A DNA stretch of 64,000 bases from Bacteroidales bacterium (GTDB lineage: Bacteria > Bacteroidota > Bacteroidia > Bacteroidales > UBA3824), in assembly GCA_024413595.1 (NCBI GenBank), contig JAKSUC010000001.1:66073-130072 (forward strand), in the 5' to 3' direction. The notes beneath the pieces were generated by a model. That model was given only the letters and a program-made list of their open reading frames with translations. It was not told the DNA's origin and searched no databases. Within the stretch, counting starts at the first letter, position 1. Each line of letters begins with the position of its first letter. The translations under genes and the position numbers were made by a program. Positions 54,574 through 64,000 of the stretch are shown here, piece after piece.

Positions 54574-55170
54574 TTACAATCCTTCACATAAATCATAATT
54601 TCGAGTTAAAATTTCGTTTTGAATTGCTTCATACATTTTTGCAAATCGTTTTGATAAACTTGGTATTCGATAATCTTCAAAACTTAAATCGTCTTCAACT
54701 CTTATTTTTTGAATATCATTGTTGATTATGTTAATAAGCTGTGAATAAGTGATTTGGTAATGTGCACACATATCATATTTGTTCATTTTTAAAGCTTGAT
54801 TAAAATGTGCATGAGCAAAATTAAATGTATTGTGTATTGTATCTGATACTATTTCACTATCAGAATATGCAGAAATCTCAACTATTTGATTATTCTTTAG
54901 TTTGAAAAGCATTTTTCGATTTTTGCTTATTGGTGCTTTGGGATAGTTTGCAAAATAATGAAGAAAATATGCAGTGTCAGACGGTGTAAATTCTACTTCA
55001 AGTTTAAATGTATAATCAATTGGATTTTCGGCAATTATACTTCTAACAAAATCTTTTTGTTTGTCGCTGATAATGTAAGTGCTTGAATATCTGTTGCCCC
55101 ATATATCTTGAGCCATACACGAACTTGTAGATATTACAAAAATAATGATTGTTAATATTTTATTTTTCAT
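54574..55170 (-). CDS. Secreted protein of unknown function
   Basis: A 198-residue exported protein (signal peptide MKNKILTIIIFVISTSSCMAQ). The mature part begins DIWGNRYSST and has a helix-rich middle (FNFAHAHFNQALKMNKYDMC) and a Tyr/Asp-rich tail. No family is recognised. It lies behind porV but beyond a hairpin terminator, so it is probably separate. Confidence 0.65.
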   Translation of the reverse strand: MKNKILTIIIFVISTSSCMAQDIWGNRYSSTYIISDKQKDFVRSIIAENPIDYTFKLEVEFTPSDTAYFLHYFANYPKAPISKNRKMLFKLKNNQIVEISAYSDSEIVSDTIHNTFNFAHAHFNQALKMNKYDMCAHYQITYSQLINIINNDIQKIRVEDDLSFEDYRIPSLSKRFAKMYEAIQNEILTRNYDLCEGL

Positions 55171-55200
55171 TTTTATTTTAATGATTTGGTTATTATATAC

Positions 55201-55235
55201 AAAAATCCTTGCAAATTGATATCTGCAAGGATTTT
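55201..55235 (-). terminator. Terminator of porV
   Basis: Stem AAAAATCCTTGCA / TGCAAGGATTTTT with a 9-base loop, just after the porV stop codon. Confidence 0.85.
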
Positions 55236-55256
55236 TACTTTTAATTTTTTATTTTA

Positions 55257-56447
55257 TTATTTTTTAAATTTATCAAAGTTAAGACCTAAAGTAAATCTAA
55301 CTGTATTTTGAAGTGGATTTGAAGATGTTGTTGTTACTAAATATGAAAAATCAAATGAGAAAACATTTAATTTTAAACCAACTCCAAATGTTAAATATTT
55401 ACGTCCTCCCTTTTCTTTGCTTTCTGTAAAATAACCCATTCTACCTGCAAATGTTTTTGAATACCAATATTCTAATCCCATAGAATACGAAATTTCTTTA
55501 AGTTCTTCGCTAAATCCATCAGGTGCATCACCAAATGATTGAAAAATTCCTACTGGAACTGAAACATCGTCGTCTTTTCCTGCAATTATGTTATCATTAG
55601 TTTCGTCATAAATTGGAGGTGTTGGAACTAAAAGTTTATTTAAGTCGAATGTAAACAATAAACTATTATATTGATCCATATCAATTTTATATCCTGCTCC
55701 AAGTTTCATATTGGTAGGTATAAAGTTTGAATTATTTGAAGTATAACTTATCTTTGTTCCTATATTACTGATATTTGCACCAAGTGAAAGTGTATGAGTT
55801 TTATTTCCTGTTTCAAATTCTTTTTTGTAATATATAGATAAATCACCTGCTACAGAATGGCCTGCGTGAGTTTCTTCTGAATTATTTACTGTTATTCCAC
55901 CTGTTAAATTGCTATAAATATATCTCATTGTTAAACCGCCAGAAAGATTTTCTGCCATTTTTAATGAATAAGAAATGTCTATTGCAAATTCTTTTGGGTT
56001 AAATTGTTTTAATGTAGCACCTTCTATGTCAGTAAAAGTCATATCACCTAAAGAAAAATATGTTAAAGAATAACCTAAGGCTTGATTTCTTTTAAATTTA
56101 TTAAATCCAGCCAAGTATGATATACTCATATCGTCAACATAATTTTTAAGCCAAGGCGTATATGATAATGAAATACCAGTTTTTTCTTCTGCAAAAACAT
56201 ATTTTGAGGCATTCCAATGTTGTGAATTTATGTCTGGCGAAGTTGCAACGCCAGCATCTCCTAATGCTCCTGATCTTGAATCTGGAGCTATCAACAAAAA
56301 TGATGCTGCTGTTGAAATAATATTAGATTTATCTTTCCTTCCAATTGGGTCTTGGTTTGGAGTGATTTGGGCTTGTGATGTAATTGTAGATGCCAATATT
56401 GTGGCTATCAAAATTTTAAATTTTAAAAGGTTATTTGCTGTTTTCAT
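55257..56447 (-). CDS. porV: Type IX secretion outer-membrane protein PorV
   Basis: A 396-residue outer-membrane beta-barrel (PorV/LptO family) that takes cargo proteins from the type IX channel to the PorU sortase. After the signal peptide (MKTANNLLKFKILIATILASTITSQAQ) comes the characteristic segment FLLIAPDSRSGALGDAGVATSPDINSQHWNASK. Repeated barrel strands follow, with a C-terminal strand TVRFTLGLNFDKFKK. The start at 56447 is chosen for its signal peptide. It lies 53 bases behind porU. Confidence 0.92.
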   Translation of the reverse strand: MKTANNLLKFKILIATILASTITSQAQITPNQDPIGRKDKSNIISTAASFLLIAPDSRSGALGDAGVATSPDINSQHWNASKYVFAEEKTGISLSYTPWLKNYVDDMSISYLAGFNKFKRNQALGYSLTYFSLGDMTFTDIEGATLKQFNPKEFAIDISYSLKMAENLSGGLTMRYIYSNLTGGITVNNSEETHAGHSVAGDLSIYYKKEFETGNKTHTLSLGANISNIGTKISYTSNNSNFIPTNMKLGAGYKIDMDQYNSLLFTFDLNKLLVPTPPIYDETNDNIIAGKDDDVSVPVGIFQSFGDAPDGFSEELKEISYSMGLEYWYSKTFAGRMGYFTESKEKGGRKYLTFGVGLKLNVFSFDFSYLVTTTSSNPLQNTVRFTLGLNFDKFKK

Positions 56448-56500
56448 TTTATTATAATTATTCACTTCTATAACGAATTGGTATAAAAAATATTTCAAAT

Positions 56501-59500
56501 TTATTTTAAATATAATAATTTTTCGTATGCTGACGTTTTTTTGCCTTCTGAGTCTTTGATTTTTAAACGATAAATATACGTTCCTCTTGCAATTTTATCG
56601 CCAAAATCATCTAATCCGTCCCATTTTATTGGGTCGCTAAGATTTTTATTGTTCGACATTATGCCTATTATTGTTTTTATCTGTTTTCCTGATATACTGA
56701 ATATTGTAAGTTCATAATCTATAATACTTTGTGGAGCATTATGTTCAAAATAGAACGATGTTATATCTGTAAACGGATTGGGATAATTTAATAATCTTGT
56801 TATTTTTAGATTTTCGTTTTTAGTTACTTCAAATGTGTATTCTATTTCGTTTGAATTATTGTAATTGTCCCAGGCTTTTACTTTTATTGTGTGAATTCCT
56901 TCTTTTATATTTGTTAATTTATATTCTACACTTCCTGATGTATAGCTATTTACGTTGTTTTTATAATATTTATTTAGTGAAATAGATTGATTGTTGTCTA
57001 TTGATAATGAAATATTATGACCATTATTGTCTGAGGTTGTATTTATTCCTGAAGTGTCTGACAAAGAAATTGTTAATATTGGTGAATTATTGATTTTTAT
57101 TCCATTTTCAAAATCTTTGTTGTTGACATATAATTTTATTTCTGGTCCTATTATATCATTTTCAGGATTTGAACTGCTTAATCCAACTAATATATTTTTA
57201 TAACTATCTGATGCAGAATAATTTCCATTTTCTGCATATAAACTAATTTTTGTGCTATCTACTTTATAATCAATATCTTTTGGAACAATAAAGTTTATTG
57301 TAAATGTTCCATTATTTACTGTTGAATATCCTTCAAAAATTTTATTTTTATAAGTTTTATATTCAAAAATTCCATGTCCATCGTTGTTTAAAGTTTTAAT
57401 TGTTGTTTCTTTGTCAAAAAATATTGTATGAGCAGAACCATTAAAACTATTTACTATATTATTTTGATAATCAATAATTTGACATTCAATTTTGCATTTA
57501 TCAAGAGCTTTTAAAGTATCAGTAAAATTGTTGAAATCTATATCATTTATTTTCAGGATTTTAATTTTATTATCAGGTTCTTTTAAAACAATAGCTGGAT
57601 CGCCTAAAAGCATAAAAGAGTGCATGTTAATATCATTTGTTGCGTTTTTTGCTTTTTTTACAACATCACCTAATCTAATTTTGTTATTGTTTTCTGAATT
57701 AAAAAAATTTTTAAAAAGATTAAAATTCAGATTAAAGTTTTGTTCTGCGTATGCAACACGAGCCGCTGTTACCATTGCAATTGCGCCTCCATTAGGATTA
57801 TTTAAACATTTTTCGGCTGGACAATCTTTGTTTTTGTCGGTTTGGCGATCATAATTATCAAAATGTCCAATGTCACAAGAAGAGGTAATAAATATTGGTA
57901 AATTATTAATATTGATTAATTTTTCAATATCAGCATTTGTTAAAATTCGTTCATCTGCCAAAAAATTTACACCTCCATGACCTGTATAATTTATAATTTT
58001 TGCTCCTTCGTTAAATCTGTTTATAATATCTTCTCTTGCTGATGGATAAGATATTAGTCCTGCACTTTGTTCTTGTTTATATGCGTCTATATAAATTTTT
58101 TGAATATCATAATTTGGATAATTTGTTTCTGTAAAAGTTGCAATTTTATCTGCTTGACTTAAATGGAGATTATTATTTTCGTCGTCGGCAATAAAAGTAA
58201 TCCATTTTTGATATTTTTCAAATTTTTGATTAGAATAAATTTCAATTTTATTGGTAGCTGTAGAAGCATCTGTTTCGTTTTTAATTGGAATTCGTCCAAC
58301 TGCAATATCCAAATTTCCAAAATATTCACCTTCATCATCATCAAGTAGTGCAAAATAATCATCTGTAACAAAAGATGTTATATTTTCTTCGTCTAACGAA
58401 TATGGACATTGATATGTTGGAATTATATTAGTGTTGTTTTCGGTATTTGAAATGTTATCTACAGAACCATCGCCAAATAATAAAACATATTTTAGAGTTT
58501 TTCCATTGTCTTTTTTATAAATATATCTGATAAAATTTCTAATAGCTGAAACATCTCTCATTCCACACGAAAATTCATTATAAATTTGTTCTGTTGTTAC
58601 AGTCATAGTAGATAAATCTGCGGAATGAATTTGAGAAATTTTTTCTGCCCATTTATAAAATCTTTGAGGAGATATAATTATAAATTCTGTTGGATTTTTT
58701 GCGTGAAGATTTTGATTATTAACTATTTGTTCTGATTTTTCTAAATATATAGGTTCAAAAGCATCTTTTTCTTGAAAAATTACATATTCATGCAGATTTT
58801 CGGATTTTGCAGTAAATATTAGTTTTTCTTGATTTATATTATATGCTATATTATAAGGTGTGGTACTTTGTGTAATATCCCAAATTATGCAATTATTGTT
58901 TCCTGATTGAATATAATATTCAGAAAAATTGTTTTTTGTTGAATTTTTATCTCTGAAAATCAGTTGTTTATCATTATATTTGATTAAGCCTCTTGTATTT
59001 AAAATTATATAATCTAAATATCCTTCTGCTGACGAAGTTGGTTTATTAAATGTGATATTAACATTTTGAATATCAGAATTTTGTTGAGTAAATTCGAATA
59101 TTTCAGTTTTAGTGTCGGCGTATAATGTTGTTCCCGAAATAGAATTACATTTAATAGTTTGTTCATTTGTAGAATTAAATAAAATAGTATAACTACTTTC
59201 TAAAGAAGATCTTGCAATAACAGAAATTTTTGCTTTTCCTTTTGAATTATTAGCAATAGCGGGTAATTTAATTTCAAAATTTTGAGAATTAGCATAATAG
59301 AAATTTTCTCCATACCAATTTCTACCTGACATTTTAAGATTGATTTTTTCAGTTTCGTGAATTGCAAAATAATCAGACTCAGTTATTTGGATAGGATTAT
59401 TTGGTGATAATGTTTCAGTATTATCAATTTTATTATTATAATTTGTATTAACATCACTTAAAAAATAATAAGCATTATTATCATAAAGATGATTTTTAAC

Positions 59501-59923
59501 TTCAAAAAAATCATCTTTTTCATTATAATACCAAATATCTTTAGCTTTTGCATAAAAATAAATAGCATTATCACCGTATTTAACTTTATTTTCAATTAAA
59601 TCAGAAGGAATTTTTTCGTTATTATAAAATGGAAGCATTCCAAAATCATTACCAAACACTCTCACTTGCAAAGGATTATCAAATCCAAGTTCTTTTAATT
59701 TTTGAAAAGGAATTTTGTAAACACCATCTTCATTAATAGCAATTTTTATCCATTTACCATTTTGAAGTATCGAAGAACTACAAGGTTTATAATAATTATT
59801 ATTTGGATCAATATCTGGATTATTGCCCGAATTTTGCGCTCTTAAAACGTTACAACACAATAAAATATATGAAATTAAAACAAATTTATTCAATGGTCTT
59901 ATTTTTTTGAATATTGTTAACAA
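56501..59923 (-). CDS. porU: Type IX secretion system sortase PorU (peptidase C25)
   Basis: A 1140-residue gingipain-like cysteine protease that cuts the C-terminal sorting signal of type IX cargo and attaches the proteins to the surface. The C25 core contains the catalytic His in NYTGHGG and Cys in ITSSCDIG. The N-terminal 350 residues are a jelly-roll region, and the C-terminus has Ig-like and FlgD-like parts (YPNPFTDITSFYFEHN, RGTYIYRLKIKD). The ATG at 59923 overlaps cca by 38 bases; a TTG at 59893 would give a shorter signal peptide (NKFVLISYILLCCNVLRAQ). Followed by porV, its partner. Confidence 0.92.
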   Translation of the reverse strand: MLTIFKKIRPLNKFVLISYILLCCNVLRAQNSGNNPDIDPNNNYYKPCSSSILQNGKWIKIAINEDGVYKIPFQKLKELGFDNPLQVRVFGNDFGMLPFYNNEKIPSDLIENKVKYGDNAIYFYAKAKDIWYYNEKDDFFEVKNHLYDNNAYYFLSDVNTNYNNKIDNTETLSPNNPIQITESDYFAIHETEKINLKMSGRNWYGENFYYANSQNFEIKLPAIANNSKGKAKISVIARSSLESSYTILFNSTNEQTIKCNSISGTTLYADTKTEIFEFTQQNSDIQNVNITFNKPTSSAEGYLDYIILNTRGLIKYNDKQLIFRDKNSTKNNFSEYYIQSGNNNCIIWDITQSTTPYNIAYNINQEKLIFTAKSENLHEYVIFQEKDAFEPIYLEKSEQIVNNQNLHAKNPTEFIIISPQRFYKWAEKISQIHSADLSTMTVTTEQIYNEFSCGMRDVSAIRNFIRYIYKKDNGKTLKYVLLFGDGSVDNISNTENNTNIIPTYQCPYSLDEENITSFVTDDYFALLDDDEGEYFGNLDIAVGRIPIKNETDASTATNKIEIYSNQKFEKYQKWITFIADDENNNLHLSQADKIATFTETNYPNYDIQKIYIDAYKQEQSAGLISYPSAREDIINRFNEGAKIINYTGHGGVNFLADERILTNADIEKLININNLPIFITSSCDIGHFDNYDRQTDKNKDCPAEKCLNNPNGGAIAMVTAARVAYAEQNFNLNFNLFKNFFNSENNNKIRLGDVVKKAKNATNDINMHSFMLLGDPAIVLKEPDNKIKILKINDIDFNNFTDTLKALDKCKIECQIIDYQNNIVNSFNGSAHTIFFDKETTIKTLNNDGHGIFEYKTYKNKIFEGYSTVNNGTFTINFIVPKDIDYKVDSTKISLYAENGNYSASDSYKNILVGLSSSNPENDIIGPEIKLYVNNKDFENGIKINNSPILTISLSDTSGINTTSDNNGHNISLSIDNNQSISLNKYYKNNVNSYTSGSVEYKLTNIKEGIHTIKVKAWDNYNNSNEIEYTFEVTKNENLKITRLLNYPNPFTDITSFYFEHNAPQSIIDYELTIFSISGKQIKTIIGIMSNNKNLSDPIKWDGLDDFGDKIARGTYIYRLKIKDSEGKKTSAYEKLLYLK

Positions 59924-61328
59924 TTTTTAGACCGTATTCTTCACCTTTTTTTATCATAAGTTGGTATGCTGCTTCAAAAGAATTGTCTATAATTCCATCT
60001 AAAATAGAATTCTTTATACATTCTTTGATATCACCAACAATTTTACATGGACTAAGAGAAAATGTATTCATGATATAATTTCCATCAATTGGAGGTTGCC
60101 AATTACGTCTAAAGTCTTTTTTCTCAAGGTCTTTGATTTTTTGACGAACAATTTTATAATTGTTTAGAAACTTTATTTTTTTCTCTTCAATTTTAGAAGT
60201 GATGTCAGCTTCACACAAAATCATTAAATCATCTAAATCTTCTCCTGCATCATACATTAATCTACGAACAGCCGAATCTGTAATTTCGTTGTTTGAAATA
60301 GGAATAGCACGATGATGCATTCCAACCATTTTTTGAACATATTTCATTTTGTCGTTGAGAGGCATTTTTAATGATTTGAAAATTGCAGGAATCATTTTTG
60401 CACCAATAAATTCGTGACTATGAAATGTCCAAGTTCCATTTACAAATTTTTTTACATTTGGTTTTGCAATATCATGAAATAGTGCCGACCATCTAAGCCA
60501 TATATTATCGCTCATACTTGCAACATTATCAACTACTTGCATTGTATGATTAAAATTATCTTTATGAGCGCGACCTTCTTTTATTTCTATTCCTTTAAGT
60601 TTTATTAATTGAGGTAAAATTAATTCTAGCAATCCTGTTTTTTCAAGCAGAATAAAACCTTTTGAAGGTTTTTCTGTTGCCATAATTTTATTAAGTTCCT
60701 CTACTATACGTTCTTTTGAAATTATTTCTAATCTTTGCTTATTTTTGGTGATAGCTTCTTCGGTTTTGTGATCAATTGTAAAATTTAATCGACAAGCAAA
60801 TCTAATAGCTCGTAACATTCTTAATGGATCGTCCGAAAAAGTAATATCTGGATCTAAAGGTGTTTTGATGATTTTTTCTTCTAAATCATTAAGTCCATTA
60901 AAAGGATCTGTTAAATCACCGTAATTGTTTGAGTTTAAAGAAATTGCAAGTGCATTGATTGTAAAATCGCGTCTTAATTGATCGTCGTGAATTGTTCCAT
61001 TTTCAACAATTGGTTTTCTTGAATTTCTATCATACGACTCTTTGCGAGCTCCAACAAATTCAAGTTCAATACCTTTATATTTAAACATTGCTGTTCCAAA
61101 ATTTTTGTAATAAGCAATATCGCGTTTAATTTTTAATTTTTCGGCAACTTTTTGTGCTAATTCAATACCACTGCCTGCAACTACAAAATCTATATCTTTT
61201 GATTTTATACCAAGTAATAAATCCCTTACATATCCTCCTATAACATAGGTTTCAAGTTTATTATCTTTTGCAACTTGTGATATATAGTCAAATATTGGAT
61301 TGTCTAATTTATGCCTCAAATTTGTCAT
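59886..61328 (-). CDS. cca: CCA tRNA nucleotidyltransferase / poly(A) polymerase family with HD domain
   Basis: A 480-residue class II nucleotidyltransferase. YVIGGYVRDLLLG and KDIDFVVAG (metal Asp pair) form the head. RRDFTINALAISL and DPLRMLRAIRFACRLNF are the neck and nucleotide-selection motifs. An HD domain follows (LFHDIAKP). It should add or repair the CCA end of tRNAs, which fits the lack of encoded CCA in both tRNAs of this window. It overlaps porU by 38 bases. Confidence 0.9.
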   Translation of the reverse strand: MTNLRHKLDNPIFDYISQVAKDNKLETYVIGGYVRDLLLGIKSKDIDFVVAGSGIELAQKVAEKLKIKRDIAYYKNFGTAMFKYKGIELEFVGARKESYDRNSRKPIVENGTIHDDQLRRDFTINALAISLNSNNYGDLTDPFNGLNDLEEKIIKTPLDPDITFSDDPLRMLRAIRFACRLNFTIDHKTEEAITKNKQRLEIISKERIVEELNKIMATEKPSKGFILLEKTGLLELILPQLIKLKGIEIKEGRAHKDNFNHTMQVVDNVASMSDNIWLRWSALFHDIAKPNVKKFVNGTWTFHSHEFIGAKMIPAIFKSLKMPLNDKMKYVQKMVGMHHRAIPISNNEITDSAVRRLMYDAGEDLDDLMILCEADITSKIEEKKIKFLNNYKIVRQKIKDLEKKDFRRNWQPPIDGNYIMNTFSLSPCKIVGDIKECIKNSILDGIIDNSFEAAYQLMIKKGEEYGLKIVNNIQKNKTIE

Positions 61329-61372
61329 TTTTCTCTCTAAATTTTTGAGTGCAAAGGTATAAAATTTTTGAG

Positions 61373-61504
61373 TTAATCTTGATTACCTCTTTTGTTTTTG
61401 GTAGAATAGTTTTTCTTAATTGCAAACACACTATAGACTATTGCAATAAGAATCAAAACCAATAGAAAAGAATCAATAATATTGTCTAAAATTATTAATG
61501 TCAT
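61373..61504 (-). CDS. Small single-pass membrane protein
   Basis: A 43-residue frame with an ATG at 61504 and an AAAGAAA stretch before it. A hydrophobic helix (IIDSFLLVLILIAIVYSVFA, residues 9-28) is followed by a basic tail (KKNYSTKNKRGNQD). The positive-inside pattern fits a small membrane protein. It lies 44 bases before cca on the same strand. I do not recognise it, and small frames like this can be chance. Confidence 0.45.
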   Translation of the reverse strand: MTLIILDNIIDSFLLVLILIAIVYSVFAIKKNYSTKNKRGNQD

Positions 61505-61658
61505 TTTTTTCTTTTTATTTTTTATTTTATATACGTTATAAATTATAAAAAAGTATTTTATTTTTTAAATTTAGTATTTACTTAATATTCGAAAATTAAT
61601 TTTTTTACAAAAAAAAGAAAAATTAAGTCGGTATATTTTTTGCCTTTTATTTAATAAA

Positions 61659-61689
61659 TTGCAGTAATTATACTTTTTTTATAAATTTG
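61659..61689 (+). promoter_or_regulatory. Promoter of propeller-protein gene
   Basis: A -33 TTG at 61659-61661 and -7 TAAATTTG at 61682-61689, spaced by 20 bases. Confidence 0.7.
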
Positions 61690-61734
61690 CATACATTTAT
61701 AATTTAATCGGCATAAAAAATCAATATGTAATAA

Positions 61735-63213
61735 ATGAGTAAGTGTCTTAAAATCATATTATTAATAGTTATATTTAGTAACTCATTCACTGCTTTTTCG
61801 CAATATAAAACCGAATGGGCTCAAACATTTGGTGGTGATGGTTGGGACGAAGCAAACACTTGTATCGAAACTCGAGATGGTGATTATCTAGTTGGAGGGT
61901 TTGCTCGTTGGCAAGAACATCATCTTTGGTTAGTAAAAATGCACCCTGACGGAACTGGACGTTGGGGAAAAACTTACGCAGATTTTTTTACTTCCGCTGC
62001 AAATAGCATGGTTCAAACTTATGATAGCAGTATAGTTATCACTGGCTACACCATTAGAAAACGTGAATTTCAAAGTAACCTTTTGGTTATGAAAATCGAC
62101 ACTGTTGGTAATGTTTTGTGGCAAAAAGTTTATGGTGAAGATGGTGATGAACAAGGTTACAAAATTATTGAAACCAAAGATCATGGTTATGCAATTTGCG
62201 GATTTACAAGCTCTAATAACGACGCTGCTCCATCTTGGTATATGTTGCGACTTGACGAAAATGGCAACAAACTTTGGGACAAGCAATTTATGGGTGGCGA
62301 AGAAAATCGTGCTATGTCTATTGCTGAAACATACGATGGTGGATTTGTGGTTACTGGATATATTGGTCAAAAAAGTGGCGGGCGTAAAAATATGGTTGTC
62401 ATTAAATTAGATAGTGAAGGTGAAGAACAATGGTTAAATTGGTATGATTTTAACGATTGGTGTTCTGGGTCTTCGGTTATTTCTACAAGAGATAGCAATA
62501 TTGTTGTTGCTGGTTTCACTCGTGTTAATTCTATTACTGATTACGATGCTTTAATCATGAAATTAAATAGTGATGGCGACTCTTTATGGGTTCAAACTTG
62601 GGGAAATGGCGATTGGGAAGAAGCCACGGATGTTATTGAAACATACGATAATGCGTTTGTGATGTGTGGTTTTTCTAAATCTAACATTCGTGACAATTCA
62701 AATTTTTTTATGGTTAAATACGACTCGCGAGGTAATCAAATGTGGAGCAATATTTTTAAACGAAAAAGTCAAGACTATCCTAAAGAATTGGTTGAAACTA
62801 GAGATAATGGACTTTTGTTAGCTGGAACAACAAATTCTTTTGGAAAAGGGTGGGATATGGCTGTTTTAAAAATGTATAACATTGAACGAACAGATTTACA
62901 ATTTTCGTTTCCTTCTGACTCAATTTCGTCTACCTTAAACGAATCTATTGATATAACATTGTGTCTTAATAGTTTTGGTATTCCAAATAGTGTAAAAGTT
63001 TTTGTAAACGACAATATGCAAGTGTATGTTAATGAATTTCATAAACCGTCAGATGCTGAAAAACGTGATGGTTGTGATTTCCCGCTTTCTTATAATGTTA
63101 ATTTAAATTATGGTATTAATACTGTTAAATTTGTTGTTAAAGATTACAAAAACTATGAATTTGAAAAACAAATTATTGTTTATCGACTTCCAAAATACGA
63201 ATTTGTAAGGTGA
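61735..63213 (+). CDS. Secreted beta-propeller-like repeat protein
   Basis: A 492-residue exported protein. After the signal peptide (MSKCLKIILLIVIFSNSFTAFSQ) come about seven repeats of 45-55 residues with the pattern W-x-x-x-G(G/N), then E-T-x-D-G/N-x-(Y/F)-(V/L)-x-(A/G)-G-F/Y, then K-(L/M/I)-(D/N). An example is IIETKDHGYAICGFTSS. This fits a beta-propeller of the kind common in secreted Bacteroidota proteins. The last 100 residues form a different beta-sandwich-like part and lack the usual type IX sorting signal. The next gene follows 37 bases on. Confidence 0.75.
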   Translation: MSKCLKIILLIVIFSNSFTAFSQYKTEWAQTFGGDGWDEANTCIETRDGDYLVGGFARWQEHHLWLVKMHPDGTGRWGKTYADFFTSAANSMVQTYDSSIVITGYTIRKREFQSNLLVMKIDTVGNVLWQKVYGEDGDEQGYKIIETKDHGYAICGFTSSNNDAAPSWYMLRLDENGNKLWDKQFMGGEENRAMSIAETYDGGFVVTGYIGQKSGGRKNMVVIKLDSEGEEQWLNWYDFNDWCSGSSVISTRDSNIVVAGFTRVNSITDYDALIMKLNSDGDSLWVQTWGNGDWEEATDVIETYDNAFVMCGFSKSNIRDNSNFFMVKYDSRGNQMWSNIFKRKSQDYPKELVETRDNGLLLAGTTNSFGKGWDMAVLKMYNIERTDLQFSFPSDSISSTLNESIDITLCLNSFGIPNSVKVFVNDNMQVYVNEFHKPSDAEKRDGCDFPLSYNVNLNYGINTVKFVVKDYKNYEFEKQIIVYRLPKYEFVR

Positions 63214-63250
63214 AACCGTTTTTTATGTGTCAACTAAATTAATAAAAATT

Positions 63251-63808
63251 ATGAAAATAAACCTAAAATTATTTTTTATTTCATTATGTGTTTTATTGAT
63301 TAATAATCAAGCATTTTCACAGAAAAAAAACGATAACACAACTTATTTTTGGTTTAATGTAAAAATTTTTAACAAGTTTGAAAAACAAACTCATCTAAAA
63401 GAATACGCATTAAGAACAATTTCGCCAAAAATTTCAAATGGAAATTCAAAAGCTTTTTCAAAAGCATTATGGAGTGGAGCTGTTAAAGGAACTTCAATTG
63501 CTGTTGGACCTTTTAAATCGTATAGCGAAGCTGAATATGCTTATTCTCTTTACAAAATTGTAAATGATACAATTAAAGAAAGACCTACTGATATAAAATA
63601 TTCTTGGTTTTTAGTTAAAGTCAATATTGCTGAACGTAGTCATAGTTATAAATTTGAACGTATGGCGGCTCGTGTGGCTGACGGAACTGCCAAAGATTTT
63701 AGTGAAGTTATGCGTGAAAGTTTGGCTTTTAAAGCATTGGTGATTGGTCCTTTTAAAGATGCTATCGACGCTGAAGAAGCTAAAACTATTTATCGTTTAG
63801 AAGAATAA
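63251..63808 (+). CDS. Secreted protein with two SPOR-like repeats
   Basis: A 185-residue exported protein. The start at 63251 gives a signal peptide (MKINLKLFFISLCVLLINNQAFSQ). Two repeats follow, each a strand-helix-strand unit closing with a VGPFKSYSEAEYAYSLYK or IGPFKDAIDAEEAKTIYR segment, which is typical of SPOR-type peptidoglycan-binding domains. It may bind peptidoglycan at the division site. It follows the propeller gene closely. Confidence 0.65.
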   Translation: MKINLKLFFISLCVLLINNQAFSQKKNDNTTYFWFNVKIFNKFEKQTHLKEYALRTISPKISNGNSKAFSKALWSGAVKGTSIAVGPFKSYSEAEYAYSLYKIVNDTIKERPTDIKYSWFLVKVNIAERSHSYKFERMAARVADGTAKDFSEVMRESLAFKALVIGPFKDAIDAEEAKTIYRLEE

Positions 63809-63819
63809 AATTTTATTAT

Positions 63820-64000
63820 ATGGATACTATTTTTGAAAAAAATACAATTGAATTTGTAACCGTTTCTAACGAATATTGTGCTTTTGTTGAAAAAGCTAAC
63901 AAAATTGAAAAATCTGAATTCGTTACTAAATTACAGAAAATTTTACCGTTGTTATATTTAAAAGCAACTATGTTGCCTACATCAGAAATGGATTTGGAAG
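63820..64000 (+). CDS. DUF5063-like protein, 3' end outside window
   Basis: The first 60 codons of a gene. The sequence (MDTIFEKNTIEFVTVSNEYC ... ILPLLYLKATMLP) resembles the DUF5063 family, found in Bacteroidota. It has no signal peptide. It starts 11 bases after the SPOR-like gene, so it is probably in the same operon. Function unknown. Confidence 0.65.
   Translation, partial: MDTIFEKNTIEFVTVSNEYCAFVEKANKIEKSEFVTKLQKILPLLYLKATMLPTSEMDLE

Noticed and set aside
54095-54725. Open frames over tmRNA
   Set aside because: They run through the tmRNA on the other strand and show no protein features.

Overview
The window comes from a very AT-rich chromosome of the Bacteroidota, most likely a Bacteroidales-type anaerobe. 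Signs of this are promoters with the TAnnTTTG -7 box, TAA as the usual stop codon, the rpmB-rpmG-DUF4295-ftsY ribosomal block, type IX secretion genes porU and porV, a tmRNA tag ending in YALAA, and many short secreted proteins or lipoproteins. Most of the window is housekeeping DNA with few paralogues and short operons. It holds about 55 protein genes, two tRNAs, RNase P RNA and tmRNA.

Layout. 0-3 kb: the end of an AraC-type regulator, a cupin protein and a POT peptide transporter. 2.9-4.3 kb: an AAA/DUF4143 ATPase bounded by copies of one inverted repeat. 4.3-14 kb: tRNA-Glu, a two-gene end of the purine pathway (PurO-type IMP cyclohydrolase plus stand-alone AICAR formyltransferase), secreted esterase, lipoprotein, SH3 and beta-barrel proteins, DUF1846, NudC and Pgi. 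14-16.6 kb: tRNA-Gly almost touching rnpB, then yhcC-pyrD. 17-19.7 kb: an XRE regulator next to a long gene-free, T-rich stretch with two identical 24-base operator-like repeats. 19.7-29.6 kb: a run of + strand genes with strong A-ending codon preference (GT39-TPR protein, methyltransferase-GT2 fusion, esterase, engB, paaK-ACT, TPR-SpoIIE phosphatase, Usp). 29.5-33.1 kb: MurU-like protein and trmD, then a secreted metallo-hydrolase and a DUF4380-like protein.

33.3-36.4 kb is the most unusual part: a decayed Mu-like prophage segment on the - strand. It holds a truncated MuF-type head protein carrying a CdiA-like nuclease tip. Farther upstream is a second, orphan tip of different sequence. Both tips begin inside the same 49-bp segment, which encodes a Pro/Cys-rich linker. 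A phage morphogenesis gene lies downstream and a broken second copy of its start lies between the two tips. This reads as a fossil of toxin-tip exchange in a MuF polymorphic-toxin locus.

36.5-40 kb carries a GNAT enzyme and a speD-speE-DUF4178 cluster whose SpeD has an altered cleavage site. 40-44 kb has a Rel/SpoT protein with a degenerate synthetase motif and an ECF sigma/anti-sigma pair. 44-49 kb has a low-molecular-weight phosphatase next to a 1394-residue GAF/receiver/PEP-synthase-N protein. 49-54.5 kb has ligA, the ribosomal block, ftsY, dus and tmRNA. 54.5-64 kb has porV, porU, cca and secreted propeller and SPOR-like proteins. No CRISPR array, transposase, integrase or rRNA was seen.
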